From Jatrophihabitans telluris (GTDB taxonomy: Bacteria > Actinomycetota > Actinomycetes > Mycobacteriales > Jatrophihabitantaceae), in the NCBI RefSeq assembly GCF_023516435.1, contig NZ_CP097332.1, forward strand, positions 4,129,898 to 4,193,897: a stretch of DNA of 64,000 nt, in the 5' to 3' direction. Shown in pieces: positions 10,072 through 18,964 of the stretch (within the stretch, counting starts at the first letter, position 1; every line of letters starts with the position of its first letter). The position numbers and the translations under genes are program-made. Under the pieces are notes generated by a model. That model saw only the letters and a list, made by a program, of their open reading frames with translations. It made no database searches and was not told where the DNA came from.

Positions 10072-10181
10072 TGGGTGTGCGCGAGTGGCCCGGTCGGTGT
10101 GCCTGAGCGGCCCGGTCCCCGCGCGATTACCCGCGTCACCCCTTCTTGACAATTTCGGTGGGAATTAGGACTCTGGTAGAC

Positions 10182-10298
10182 GTGCTAGAGACGCCGAGTT
10201 CGACCCGTCGGTCCTTGGCGACCCCTCGGGTCCGCCTCGTCCGGCGCCTGCACATCGACTTGATGCGCCTCGGTTCGGACTGTTGCCGGGACCGCTGA
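10182..10298 (+). CDS. Cysteine-containing leader peptide (uORF) upstream of TauE/SafE transporter
   Basis: This is a 38-codon reading frame from GTG 10182 to TGA 10296-10298. It ends RRLHIDLMRLGSDCCRDR, which matches the pattern of actinobacterial sulfur-gene leader peptides (RRHVDLxR..S..C). Two adjacent Cys codons (TGT TGC) lie four codons before the stop, ideal for sensing Cys-tRNA supply during translation. A TTGACA box lies at 10146-10151. An internal ATG at 10263 would give an 11-aa version with the same CC. The stop is 53 nt before the transporter start, compatible with coupling or attenuation. The motif is seen; the regulatory role is inferred from the family. Confidence 0.7.
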   Translation: MLETPSSTRRSLATPRVRLVRRLHIDLMRLGSDCCRDR

Positions 10299-10351
10299 CC
10301 GCTCGCCGTCCCGAGTCCGTCCCGCCTCAGTCCCGAAGGTTCGTCCCCCTC

Positions 10352-11263
10352 ATGCATATCGATCTCGCTCTGTGCCTTGCCGGCGCGCTCGTCGGCCTCC
10401 TGGTCGGCTTGACCGGAATGGGCGGCGGCGCGTTGATGACGCCGTTGCTGGTCCTGGTCTTCAATGTCGCCCCGTTGGCCGCAATCTCCTCCGATCTGGT
10501 GACCAGCCTGGTGATGAAACCGGTCGGGGCGGCGGTCCACCTGCGTCGCGGCACCGTCCAACTTCCGCTGCTCAAGTGGCTGGCGATCGGCGCCGTGCCC
10601 GCCGGCTTCCTCGGGGCCGTCCTGATCGGAACGCTCGGGCGCGCTGGCGCGGTCCAGTCCAAGCTGAAGCTGATCATCGGGATCGCGTTGTTGCTCTCGC
10701 TGGCCTCGACCGTGGTCCGCCAGCTCATCAGCCGCCGCTCCGGAACACCAGCCGCAGAGCTGGTCGTGCGTCCGGGACGAACCGTGGCTATCGGCGTCGT
10801 CGGCGGCCTCGCGGTCGGGCTCACCTCCGTCGGTGCCGGATCCCTGGTGATCGCGTTGCTCCTGCTGGCCTACCCGGGCCTGCGTCCCGGGCAGCTGGTG
10901 GGCACCGACATCGTCCAGGCCATCCCGCTGGTCGGCGCCGCGGCTGTGGGACACCTGCTCTTCGGTGACGTCCATCTGGCCCTCACCGTGTCACTGCTCG
11001 TCGGCGCTCTGCCGGCCGTGTACGTCGGCGCCCGGCTGTCCGCCGCCGCTCCGGCGCCGGTCCTGCGATCGGTGGTGGCCGGCGTGCTGACCGCATCGGC
11101 TCTGGCGCTGCTCAAGGCACCCAGCGACGTACTGGTGCCCGCGGCGCTGGCCGCTGCCGCCGGTATGGCGTGGCTCAGCCGCCCCTCCGGCCGCGAAAAC
11201 GAGATCCAGGAGCGAACGGCCACACCGAAGCAGGCCGTCACTGTCGAAACCGTAGGGCGCTAG
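10352..11263 (+). CDS. TauE/SafE (DUF81) family sulfur-anion exporter
   Basis: This multi-pass membrane protein has about 303 aa and 8 or more hydrophobic segments. The two repeated family signatures are visible: GLLVGLTGMGGGALMTPLLV near the N-terminus and GLAVGLTSVGAGSLVIALLLL in the middle. Members move sulfite, sulfoacetate, taurine-derived or related anions out of or into the cell. The start ATG 10352 gives the usual direct entry into the first helix (HIDLALCLAGALVGLLVG); the upstream in-frame extension is proline/arginine-rich and unlikely. The Cys-rich leader peptide just upstream supports a role in sulfur metabolism. The substrate is not determined. Confidence 0.85.
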   Translation: MHIDLALCLAGALVGLLVGLTGMGGGALMTPLLVLVFNVAPLAAISSDLVTSLVMKPVGAAVHLRRGTVQLPLLKWLAIGAVPAGFLGAVLIGTLGRAGAVQSKLKLIIGIALLLSLASTVVRQLISRRSGTPAAELVVRPGRTVAIGVVGGLAVGLTSVGAGSLVIALLLLAYPGLRPGQLVGTDIVQAIPLVGAAAVGHLLFGDVHLALTVSLLVGALPAVYVGARLSAAAPAPVLRSVVAGVLTASALALLKAPSDVLVPAALAAAAGMAWLSRPSGRENEIQERTATPKQAVTVETVGR

Positions 11264-11299
11264 TCTCGCGCGGGAGACAGCGTTGTGGAGGGGTCCGTC

Positions 11300-11330
11300 G
11301 GGGCGTCCGTCGAGGCATCCGCGACGCCCC
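11300..11330. terminator. Bidirectional terminator hairpin
   Basis: Perfect 8-bp arms GGGGCGTC (11300-11307) and GACGCCCC (11323-11330) lie between the convergent transporter and urate oxidase genes. The forward arm is followed by TCTCT. Confidence 0.55.
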
Positions 11331-11399
11331 TCTCTGCACAACCGCTCACCCGCGCAACCGCCCATCTGCACACCCGATCACCCCACAACCGCACGGCCG

Positions 11400-12281
11400 C
11401 TAGCTGAACGCGATCCCCTCGTCGGGAGCGTCGTCGGCGAGCACGCGTCCCTCGATGAGGCCGTACGGGCGGTCGGCGGCGTAGTAAACCTCGTTGTCGT
11501 TGGTGAGGCCGAAGGGCTGCAGGTCAACGAGAAAGTGGTGCTTGTTCGGCAGCGCCAGGCGCACCTCGCACAGCGCCGGGACGTCGGCGAGAATCCGTTC
11601 CCCCATCGCGTACAGGCTCTGCTGCAAGGAATAGCTGTAGGTCTGCGCGAACGCCGCCAGCAGCGCTTCCGTGGCCTGGGCGTACACAGCCGCGAAGTCG
11701 GTGTCCTCCCCTGCCGTCTCCGGGCGGAATCGCCACTGCGCGCTGACCTGGGTCGCCAGCATGCGGTCCCGCGTCTCGGCCATCGTCGTGTACTCATCCC
11801 GCGGGAAGCCCCAGAATTCGGAGTTCGTCGTGTTCAGCACGGTCAGATCCTTGATGCCGGACACGATGCTGGTGCCCAACTCCCGGTCCACGATGACCGT
11901 CGTCGTGCGAACCGATCCGGCGTCGCGGGCGAACGAGTGCGGGCCGGAGAGCCGCCGCCAGCCGAACTCCTCCACGCTCATCCGGGCCCGCGTGATGGGC
12001 TCCTGCGTCTGGACGAAATGACGTCCCAGAGCCAAGGCGTAGACCTCCGGTTCGACGGCACCGAGCCGCTTGGCGAAGGCGTAGTCGGTGTTCTTCTGGG
12101 TGTCCGTGGGCAGTACGTGCGAGTTGTCACCGGTCAGATGGCTGCCGGCCAGGTCCCCGGACAGGCTGGAGGAGACGTTCCAGTCCCGGATCTCGTCCGA
12201 GCCGTCCGGCCCGGTGCCGCGGCTGACCCGCACCACCCGCACTTCGGCCTTGCCGTATCGATTGAAGCCGAGGGTCACCAT
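11400..12281 (-). CDS. uox: Urate oxidase (factor-independent urate hydroxylase)
   Basis: Urate oxidase oxidises urate to 5-hydroxyisourate with O2 and no cofactor. The 293-aa protein shows the two tunnelling-fold repeats with NRYGKAEVRVVRV (the catalytic Lys region), LPTDTQKNTDYAFAK (catalytic Thr) and the C-terminal ALPNKHHFLVDLQPF (the His of the triad). It is the last gene of a minus-strand purine-degradation cluster, 11 bp after the xanthine dehydrogenase large subunit. Its product is the substrate of the hydroxyisourate hydrolase at 17.5 kb. The OHCU decarboxylase that should follow is not in the window. Confidence 0.95.
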   Translation of the reverse strand: MVTLGFNRYGKAEVRVVRVSRGTGPDGSDEIRDWNVSSSLSGDLAGSHLTGDNSHVLPTDTQKNTDYAFAKRLGAVEPEVYALALGRHFVQTQEPITRARMSVEEFGWRRLSGPHSFARDAGSVRTTTVIVDRELGTSIVSGIKDLTVLNTTNSEFWGFPRDEYTTMAETRDRMLATQVSAQWRFRPETAGEDTDFAAVYAQATEALLAAFAQTYSYSLQQSLYAMGERILADVPALCEVRLALPNKHHFLVDLQPFGLTNDNEVYYAADRPYGLIEGRVLADDAPDEGIAFS

Positions 12282-12292
12282 GAGCGTCTCCT

Positions 12293-14977
12293 TCAGGTGT
12301 TCGACCGAGCGGTGTCGGCGTGCTTTAGCGCCAGGTAGAGCCGGTCCGCGGACATCGGCAGCACGGTGAGCCGGACGCCTGTGGCGTCGCGGACCGCGTT
12401 GGCCAGAGCGGGAGCCACCGGGTTGAACGGGCTTTCGCTCATCGGCTTGGCGCCCAGCGGGCCGAGTTCCTCATAGCTGGCCGCGAAAACCACGTCGGTC
12501 GGCGGGACGTCGGCCATGGCCGGAATGTGATAACTGCGCAGCGTCGAGGTGAGCACCTCGCCGGTGTCCGGATCGAGGTCGACGTGCTCGTAGCGGGCCG
12601 CCCCGAGGGCCTGGGCCACCCCGCCCCGCACTTGGCCGGCACACTGGCGTGGGTTGATCACCGTTCCCGCGTCGGCGGCCTGGATGCTGTAGAGGATCCG
12701 CAGCTCCCCGCTGGCCGGGTTGACCGCGACCCGGAATCCGTGCACGTTGAACCCCACCGAGCGAGGCGTGCCGGACGCCGACCCCTCGGCGCTCAGCAGC
12801 GGGCCGCCGTCGATGGTGGCCTCGATCAGCTCGCGTAGCCGGGTCGCGGCCTGCCAAGTCGCCGCCCCGGCGACCATCGTCCCGGTCGACCCGTAGGCGC
12901 CGGTGTCGTGTCCGATCCGGTCCGTGTCGGACTGGACGAGGGTGATCGCCGCGGACGGAACCCCCAGCGCCGTGGCCGCGATCTGGGTGTGGACGGTGGC
13001 CGTGCCGTTGCCGAACTCGGCGGTCCCGACCGTCAGTTCGAAGGTGCCGTCCGGGCGTTGGGCGATCCGGCACTGGGCGATGTGGCCGCCCGGCGGCGTG
13101 GTGTCGAGCATGGTCACCGCCATGCCGCTGCCGACGAGCCAGCCCGGTCCAGGCGCTCGCTGCCCGCGCCGGCCCTCGGCCGCGTCCCGCAGCGCCGAGG
13201 AGACGGCGTCGACACACTGGTCCAAGCCGTAGCTGCCGATGCTCACGTCCGCCAGGTCGCCCTGAATGGACACCAGTTCATCCCCGGGCTGCACCAGGTT
13301 GCGCCGCCGGAACTCGACCGGGTCCAGACCCAATTGGCGCCCGAACTCGTCCATCGCCGAGTCCATCGCGAACATCATCTGGCTCAGCCCGTACCCGCGG
13401 AAGGCACCCGACGGCACCGTGTTCGTGTAGACGGCCCAGCCGTCGACCTGCTTGTTCGCGCACCGGTACATCGACATCGATTCGCCGACCGAGTGGAACA
13501 GCACTCCGGCCGAGTGGTTGCCGTAGGCCCCCGTGTCGGACAGGTTCTCCACCTTCATCGCGGTCAGACGTCCGTCGGCGTCGGCGGCCAGTGTGATGGT
13601 CATCGTCATCGGATGGCGCGTCGAGGCGCCGACGAACTGCTCGGACCGGGTGTATTCCAGCTGCACGGGACGTCCGGTGCGCAGCGTCGCCAACGCCACG
13701 ATGTCCTCGGTGAACATCTCCTGCTTGCCGCCGAACCCGCCGCCGAGTCGCTTGGTGAACACCCGTACCCGGTCCCTGGGCAGGTCGAACAGGACGGCGA
13801 GGGCATCGCGGGTCAGGAAGGGCGTCTGGCTCGATGTGCGGATCGTCAGCCGGCCGTCCTCGTCGACCCAGCCGATGCAGGCGTGGGTCTCCAGGTGGAC
13901 GTGCTGCAGGCGCTGGGCCTGGAAGGTGCCGGTGTACACGTGCTGCTCGTCCGGGCCCTCGGCCTCGGCGCGCCTCAGCGCGCCTGGCACGTCGCCGATG
14001 TGCGAGTGGACCTCGGCGGCCAGGTTCCGCCGCGGATCGGCGATCCGGCTCGCGGACGCGCTCTTGTCGGCATGCAACTTCGGTGCGGTGGGGTCCATGG
14101 CCCGCGCCGGATCGAGCACGGCGGGCAGGACTTGGTAGTCGACGACGATCTTGTCCCGGGCCAGCTCGGCAATGCCGATCGTGTCGGCCACGACGGCCGC
14201 GACTCGCTGGCCGACGTGACGCACGGTGCGGTCCAGCAGCCTGGTGTCGCTCGGGTCGTCCGTGGGCTTCTCGTGCCGGGCGGTGGAGTACAGCCGGTCC
14301 GGTGCATCGGCGAAGGTCAGCACCGTGTGCACGCCGGGGACCTCCAGCGCGCCGGTGGTGTCGATCGAGCGGATGTAGGCGTGCGGGTGCGGCGAGCGCA
14401 GCAGGGACAGGTGCAGCGGCGGGCCCGGCAGCTCGTCGGCGTCGACGTCCAGGGTGTAGCGAGCCGCGCCGGTGACGATCTCCGGTCCAGCGGGGGCGGG
14501 CACGTTCTGCCCCACCTCGCCGGTTGCGCCGGGCGTTGCCGGGACCGGCGTGTGGGCGCCGGTGACCGCGTCCTGGATCGGATGGTAACCGGTGCATCGG
14601 CAGAGATTTCCCTTCAGCGACCGGGGCAGATCGGCCTTCTGAGGGTCGGTGAGCACCGCGCAGGTCATGATCATGCCGGCCGTGCAGAACCCGCATTGGA
14701 AGCCCTGAGCGGTCAGAAAGTCCTGCTGTACCGGGTGAAGCGGCGACGGCACGGTGTCTTCCAGGCCTTCCAGGGTCGTGACCTGAGCTCCGCCGGCCCG
14801 CCCGGCCGGGTAGATACAGCTGTGTACCGGTACACCGTCGACGTGCACGGTGCAGGCGCCGCAATCTCCCGAGTCGCAGCCCTTCTTGACCGCCGACCAT
14901 CCCTCGGACCGGAGGAAGGTGCGCAGACACTGGCCCGGGGCGGGCTCGGCCGCGACCGGCCGGCCGTTGACGATCAT
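12293..14977 (-). CDS. Xanthine dehydrogenase, fused [2Fe-2S] plus molybdopterin subunit
   Basis: The protein (894 aa) hydroxylates hypoxanthine/xanthine to urate. Residues 1-150 form the iron-sulfur domain: plant-type cluster GCDSGDCGACTVHVDG, second cluster CGFCTAGM with CRCTGYHPI. From about 155 it is the Mo-cofactor domain with GGGFGGKQEM, AFRGYGLSQMMFAMD, TVINPRQCAGQVRGG and the late KPMSESPFNPVAPALANAV containing the catalytic Glu. The start is ATG 14977, overlapping the FAD-subunit stop as ATGA; the frame is open further upstream but that part is another gene. The FeS-Mo fusion with a separate FAD subunit differs from the common three-subunit and single-chain forms. Substrate assignment is from the urate oxidase context. 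Confidence 0.9.
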   Translation of the reverse strand: MIVNGRPVAAEPAPGQCLRTFLRSEGWSAVKKGCDSGDCGACTVHVDGVPVHSCIYPAGRAGGAQVTTLEGLEDTVPSPLHPVQQDFLTAQGFQCGFCTAGMIMTCAVLTDPQKADLPRSLKGNLCRCTGYHPIQDAVTGAHTPVPATPGATGEVGQNVPAPAGPEIVTGAARYTLDVDADELPGPPLHLSLLRSPHPHAYIRSIDTTGALEVPGVHTVLTFADAPDRLYSTARHEKPTDDPSDTRLLDRTVRHVGQRVAAVVADTIGIAELARDKIVVDYQVLPAVLDPARAMDPTAPKLHADKSASASRIADPRRNLAAEVHSHIGDVPGALRRAEAEGPDEQHVYTGTFQAQRLQHVHLETHACIGWVDEDGRLTIRTSSQTPFLTRDALAVLFDLPRDRVRVFTKRLGGGFGGKQEMFTEDIVALATLRTGRPVQLEYTRSEQFVGASTRHPMTMTITLAADADGRLTAMKVENLSDTGAYGNHSAGVLFHSVGESMSMYRCANKQVDGWAVYTNTVPSGAFRGYGLSQMMFAMDSAMDEFGRQLGLDPVEFRRRNLVQPGDELVSIQGDLADVSIGSYGLDQCVDAVSSALRDAAEGRRGQRAPGPGWLVGSGMAVTMLDTTPPGGHIAQCRIAQRPDGTFELTVGTAEFGNGTATVHTQIAATALGVPSAAITLVQSDTDRIGHDTGAYGSTGTMVAGAATWQAATRLRELIEATIDGGPLLSAEGSASGTPRSVGFNVHGFRVAVNPASGELRILYSIQAADAGTVINPRQCAGQVRGGVAQALGAARYEHVDLDPDTGEVLTSTLRSYHIPAMADVPPTDVVFAASYEELGPLGAKPMSESPFNPVAPALANAVRDATGVRLTVLPMSADRLYLALKHADTARSNT

Positions 14978-15792
14978 GCCGCGGCCGCCAGCTCGTCGCG
15001 CACCTCGACGAGCAGCCGCCGGCTCTGATCCGCCCGCCATTCCGGCAGTCCGTGGACGTCGGCGAACCAGGTGACGTTCGCGCGCTCGAGATCGCTCAGC
15101 AGGTCCCGCGCGCTGGGCAACCGCCGATAGCGCAACTGCACCGGGGCCGGGGTGGACGCGGTCACGGTGAACACCGTCGTGCCCGTTCCCGGCTGCCGGC
15201 GGCCGATCACCAGGGCGGCGGATCGGCCCAGTGCGGTAAGGGATATCTGCCGGAATGCGGTCCGGCTGCGCAGGGCGTCCACCGGCACGGCGATCGAGCG
15301 CAGCAGTTCGCCCGGCGCCAGCGCGCTCTCGCGGTTACCGGTCACGAAGTCCGCCACCGGGACCAGTCGCTCGCCGCCGCCCGGGCACCAGATCAGGGCC
15401 GTGGCGTCGAGGGCTGCGGTCAGCGAGGTCATGGGGCCGGCGGGAAGCGCCAGGCACACATTGCCGCCCACCGTCGCGGTGTTCCAGACCTTGAACGACC
15501 CGAGCAACGCGTGGCAGCACTGGGCGAACAACGGCGCGGCGAGCCAGTCCGACGGTAGCTTCGCCTCGTACAGGCGGGCCAGGGTGCAGGTCGCCGAGAT
15601 CTCGAGCCCAGCTTCGGATACGGTCAGCCCGGGCCAGCAGGACCGAGTCAGATCGATGAGGCGACGCAGGGCCGGTTGGGGTTCTGAGAACAGCCAGCTT
15701 CCGCCGGCCAGGAACGCATCGCCGGGCGACCACGTGGGCAGGTCAGCCCGCTGCTCGATCGAGATCACCTCGGTGATGCTGGGTAGATCCAT
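14974..15792 (-). CDS. Xanthine dehydrogenase FAD-binding subunit
   Basis: This 272-aa CO-dehydrogenase-flavoprotein-type subunit carries electrons from the FeS clusters to NAD or O2. The FAD-binding region is recognisable in GDAFLAGGSWLFSEPQ near the N-terminus and ATVGGNVCLALPAGPMTSLT (residues about 100-120), followed by the family strand LAPGELLRSIAVP. Its TGA overlaps the ATG of the FeS-Mo subunit (ATGA at 14974-14977), which indicates stoichiometric coupled translation. It lies 9 bp after the deaminase gene in the same minus-strand operon. Confidence 0.88.
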   Translation of the reverse strand: MDLPSITEVISIEQRADLPTWSPGDAFLAGGSWLFSEPQPALRRLIDLTRSCWPGLTVSEAGLEISATCTLARLYEAKLPSDWLAAPLFAQCCHALLGSFKVWNTATVGGNVCLALPAGPMTSLTAALDATALIWCPGGGERLVPVADFVTGNRESALAPGELLRSIAVPVDALRSRTAFRQISLTALGRSAALVIGRRQPGTGTTVFTVTASTPAPVQLRYRRLPSARDLLSDLERANVTWFADVHGLPEWRADQSRRLLVEVRDELAAAA

Positions 15793-15801
15793 CGCGAGTC
15801 C

Positions 15802-17157
15802 TCAGACGTCCGGACGCAACGCCGCCGCCGCCCGAGCGGCACCGGCAGCCAGCGCGGCTTCCTCGGCGGTGACCAGGCACCCTCCTTCCACCACCGGAAG
15901 ACCGTTCACCCAGAGCCGGTCCAGCGTCGGGTTCCCGAACACGAGCGTCGTCACCGGGTCGGCGATACCAGAGCCGGCAAGACCGTCGATCCGCCACAGG
16001 GCCAGGTCCGCCAGCTTGCCGGATTCCAGTGAGCCGAGTTCGTCCTGGCGCCCGAGGCAACGCGCGCCGCCGATCGTGGCGGCGGACAGGGCCTGACGGG
16101 CGGTGAGGGCGCCCGAGCCGTCTCTGGTCCGCGCGACCAGCAACGCCTGGTGCAATTCGTCGACCATGCCGCCGGACTCGTTGGACGCAGCGCCGTCCAC
16201 ACCCAGGCCGACCGACACGCCGGCGGCGAGCAGGTCGCGCAGCCGGGCCGCTCCCGAACCCAGCCGCCCATTGGAGGTCGGGCAGTGCGCGACGGCCGTG
16301 CCGGTCTCGCCGAACCGGCGGACGGCCTCGTCGGACAGGTGAACGCAGTGGGCCAGCCAGACGTCGTCGCCGAGCCAGCCGAGGTCTTCGGCGTACTGGG
16401 CGGGCGTGCGTCCGAAGGTCTCCCGGCAGAACGAGTCCTCATCAAGGGTCTCGGCGAGGTGAGTGTGCATCCGTACGCCCTGCAGACCGCTGCTTCGAGC
16501 CAGTTCGGCCGAGTCGCGCATGAGTTCGGCGGTGACGGAGAAGGGCGAGCAGGGCGCGACCGCGATACGCAGCATGGACTCGAAGGAGTCATCGTGCCAG
16601 CGCGCGATCGCCTCGGCGGTGGCGGCCAGGATCTCGTCGTGGTCCTCGACCACGGAGTCCGGGGGCAGACCACCGGCCGAACGGCCGAGGTTCATCGACC
16701 CCCGGCTGGGATGAAAGCGCAGCCCGATGTCGCTCGCCGCCCGGATCTCGGCCTCCAGCAGATCTCCCCCGTGCCGGGGGAAGACGTAGTGGTGGTCGGT
16801 GGACGTGGTGCACCCGGTGAGGGCCAGCCAACCCAGATTGGCCGCGGCCGAGTCGTACACCGTGCCGGCGTCGATGCGCGCCCAGATGGGGTACAACGTG
16901 GTCAACCAGCCGAACAGCGTGGTATCGGTGGCGTAGCCGCGGGTGACCCATTGGTAGAGGTGATGGTGAGTGTTGACGAAACCAGGGGTGAGCAGGCGAC
17001 CGGTCCCGTCGATCCGCGTGGCGCCGGCGTAAGCCTGCGGGGCCCGACCCGGGCCGACGGCCACGATCCGGGCGCCGTCGATGACCACGTGTCCCGCGGG
17101 GAATTCCGTGCCGGCGGCGTCCACCGTGGCCACGTGGGCATTGTCGATGACGATCAC
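15802..17157 (-). CDS. 8-oxoguanine/guanine deaminase-type amidohydrolase
   Basis: This metal-dependent deaminase has about 451 aa. Metal ligands are visible in NTHHHLYQWVTRGY, HTHLAE, AHCVHL and GVDGAASNE (Asp). The early THHHLYQ...LFGWL..LYPIWARID signature is typical of bacterial 8-oxoguanine deaminases (8-oxoguanine to urate), a good fit next to xanthine dehydrogenase and urate oxidase; guanine as substrate (to xanthine) is the alternative. The start is GTG 17157 (VIVIDNAHVATVD) with a GAAGGGA site about 11 nt upstream; the longer in-frame extension is a low-complexity Gly/Ala/Arg stretch and was rejected. It is first in line with the xdh genes. Confidence 0.85.
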   Translation of the reverse strand: MIVIDNAHVATVDAAGTEFPAGHVVIDGARIVAVGPGRAPQAYAGATRIDGTGRLLTPGFVNTHHHLYQWVTRGYATDTTLFGWLTTLYPIWARIDAGTVYDSAAANLGWLALTGCTTSTDHHYVFPRHGGDLLEAEIRAASDIGLRFHPSRGSMNLGRSAGGLPPDSVVEDHDEILAATAEAIARWHDDSFESMLRIAVAPCSPFSVTAELMRDSAELARSSGLQGVRMHTHLAETLDEDSFCRETFGRTPAQYAEDLGWLGDDVWLAHCVHLSDEAVRRFGETGTAVAHCPTSNGRLGSGAARLRDLLAAGVSVGLGVDGAASNESGGMVDELHQALLVARTRDGSGALTARQALSAATIGGARCLGRQDELGSLESGKLADLALWRIDGLAGSGIADPVTTLVFGNPTLDRLWVNGLPVVEGGCLVTAEEAALAAGAARAAAALRPDV

Positions 17158-17345
17158 CGTTCCGACCGTCCCTTCTGCCCGCCGAGCCGCCTCAACCGAG
17201 CCACCCCGCCAGCGCACTCCACCAGCGCACTCCCCGCCAGCGCACTCCACCGGCCCACTCCACCGGCGACCGTATCCCGTCGGCAACCGCCGTCACTGTT
17301 ACCGGCGCGCGTTACGGCCATGTTCACAACGGTTTCGGGCGGACG

Positions 17346-17657
<312 letters not shown>

Positions 17658-17678
17658 AGGCAGCCCACCTCGGTGCAG

Positions 17679-17698
17679 CGTGCCCGGTCACGGGCACG
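17679..17698 (-). terminator. Hairpin between membrane gene and hydroxyisourate hydrolase
   Basis: Perfect 7-bp arms CGTGCCC (17679-17685) and GGGCACG (17692-17698) lie downstream of the minus-strand gene ending at 17736 and just upstream of the hydrolase start. It is either a terminator of the former or leader structure of the latter. Confidence 0.4.
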
Positions 17699-17735
17699 CT
17701 CGGGTCAAGGACCGCCATCATCGCAGACCCTCGGA

Positions 17736-18197
17736 TCAGCCGCCTGCGACGGCGTGGGCGTGCTCGGCCAGACTCGGCTCACCCAGCAGGTCGGCGATGC
17801 ACCCGGGGCAGACCGGCTCCGGACCGGTCAGGGCGTGGTTGTGCCGGATCCGGTACACGTCCTGGCGCGGCGTGTCGATCAGCGCGGCTCGGATCATCGC
17901 GCGCACCTGGCTCCGGCGAAGGCGGGCGCGCCAGAGGAACACGACGGTGCCACCGACGACCACCAGAAGGTAGACGGCCGCCCAGAGCAGGACGGTCCGC
18001 CGCGAGACCAGCAGCAAGAGCACGACCAGGGCCGGCACCCCGACCAGTACGGCCACGACCAGCCTCGTCAGCTGACGGTAGACCGCCCGCACCATCCGCC
18101 CGCCCATGGCGCCGATGTCGCACCGCGGGCACCCGGGCACCAGTGACTGCGTGGTCTGATCGGCCAGATTGCTACCCAGCTGGTCCACCGTGTCCAA
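17736..18197 (-). CDS. Two-helix membrane protein with two CxxC pairs
   Basis: The family is not recognised. The protein (153 aa) has an N-terminal CPRC (about residues 23-26), two adjacent transmembrane segments (LVVAVLVGVPALVVLLLLV and VLLWAAVYLLVVVGGTVVFLW) and a C-terminal cytosolic part with CPGC. The paired CPxC motifs could form a zinc knuckle between the two termini, as in zinc-ribbon membrane proteins. The start is TTG 18197 preceded by GAGGAGG; GTG 18188 is possible. It is upstream of the purine genes on the same strand, separated by a hairpin. Confidence 0.65.
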   Translation of the reverse strand: MDTVDQLGSNLADQTTQSLVPGCPRCDIGAMGGRMVRAVYRQLTRLVVAVLVGVPALVVLLLLVSRRTVLLWAAVYLLVVVGGTVVFLWRARLRRSQVRAMIRAALIDTPRQDVYRIRHNHALTGPEPVCPGCIADLLGEPSLAEHAHAVAGG

Positions 18198-18394
18198 GGC
18201 TCCTCCTCATGGCACCGACCGGAGCGCCTCGCTCAGTAATCGGACCCAGTAGGAAGGACGCAGCAGCGTCGTCTCGATGTCGGGCTGAGCGCAAACTGGC
18301 TCAACGCGCTCGGGCGGTGAGTTCTCCTCGCCGTCCCGGTCTACCCACCCAGATGTCGGTACGCCTACAGGCCCGCTCATGGGAGGGTGACGTC

Positions 18395-18958
18395 ATGAGG
18401 AAGCTGACGTTCGGCATGAACCTCAGCCTGGACGGCTACATCGCCGCCCCCGGTGACGATCTCGGCTGGGGCGTGCCGTCCGAGGAGCTGTTCCAGTGGT
18501 GGTCCGACCGGGTGGGGGCGACGGGTCTGGCCCTGTACGGGCGCAAACTGTGGGAGACGATGAGCTCCCACTGGCCGACCGCCGCCCAGCAACCCGGCGC
18601 CACACCGGCGGAGGTCGAGTTCGCCCGGCGCTGGCACGACATGCCGAAGGTGGTGTTCTCCTCGACGCTGAGCACGGTCGACTGGAACACCCGCCTGGTC
18701 ACCGGCGACGCAATCGCCGAGATCACCCGGCTCAAGGCCGAGGACGGTGGCCCCATCGACATCGGCGGCGCCGCACTGGCCGCCGCGGCGATGCGCGCCG
18801 GGCTGATCGACGAGTACGTGCTGGCCACCGCACCGGTCCTGGTGGGCGGCGGCACGCCGTTCTTCCCCGCGCTGGACCACCGGGTGAACCTGAGCCTGAT
18901 AGAGACCCGGACCTTTACCGGCGGCGTGGTCCTGACCAGGTACGAGACCAGGCGCTGA
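18395..18958 (+). CDS. Dihydrofolate reductase/RibD-C family protein
   Basis: This is a 187-aa pteridine-reductase-fold protein. MRKLTFGMNLSLDGYIAA is the classic N-terminus of the RibD C-terminal/DHFR-like family; LYGRKLWETMSSHWP, PKVVFSSTL and DIGGAALAAAAMRAGLIDEY supply the NADPH-binding regions. These proteins are usually of unknown reductase function rather than true DHFR. The start ATG 18395 has GGAGGG about 8 nt upstream. It is convergent, with a 6-bp gap, to the glycosidase gene. Confidence 0.85.
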   Translation: MRKLTFGMNLSLDGYIAAPGDDLGWGVPSEELFQWWSDRVGATGLALYGRKLWETMSSHWPTAAQQPGATPAEVEFARRWHDMPKVVFSSTLSTVDWNTRLVTGDAIAEITRLKAEDGGPIDIGGAALAAAAMRAGLIDEYVLATAPVLVGGGTPFFPALDHRVNLSLIETRTFTGGVVLTRYETRR

Positions 18959-18964
18959 GCCCGA

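Noticed and set aside
12908..15028. Long open frame on the plus strand opposite the xanthine dehydrogenase genes
   Set aside because: It is the antisense shadow of a recognisable enzyme in very GC-rich DNA, and its translation is low-complexity Arg/Gly/His sequence. The same applies to other long opposite-strand frames (e.g. 34105-36858, 37083-38885, 51446-52924, 60129-61535).
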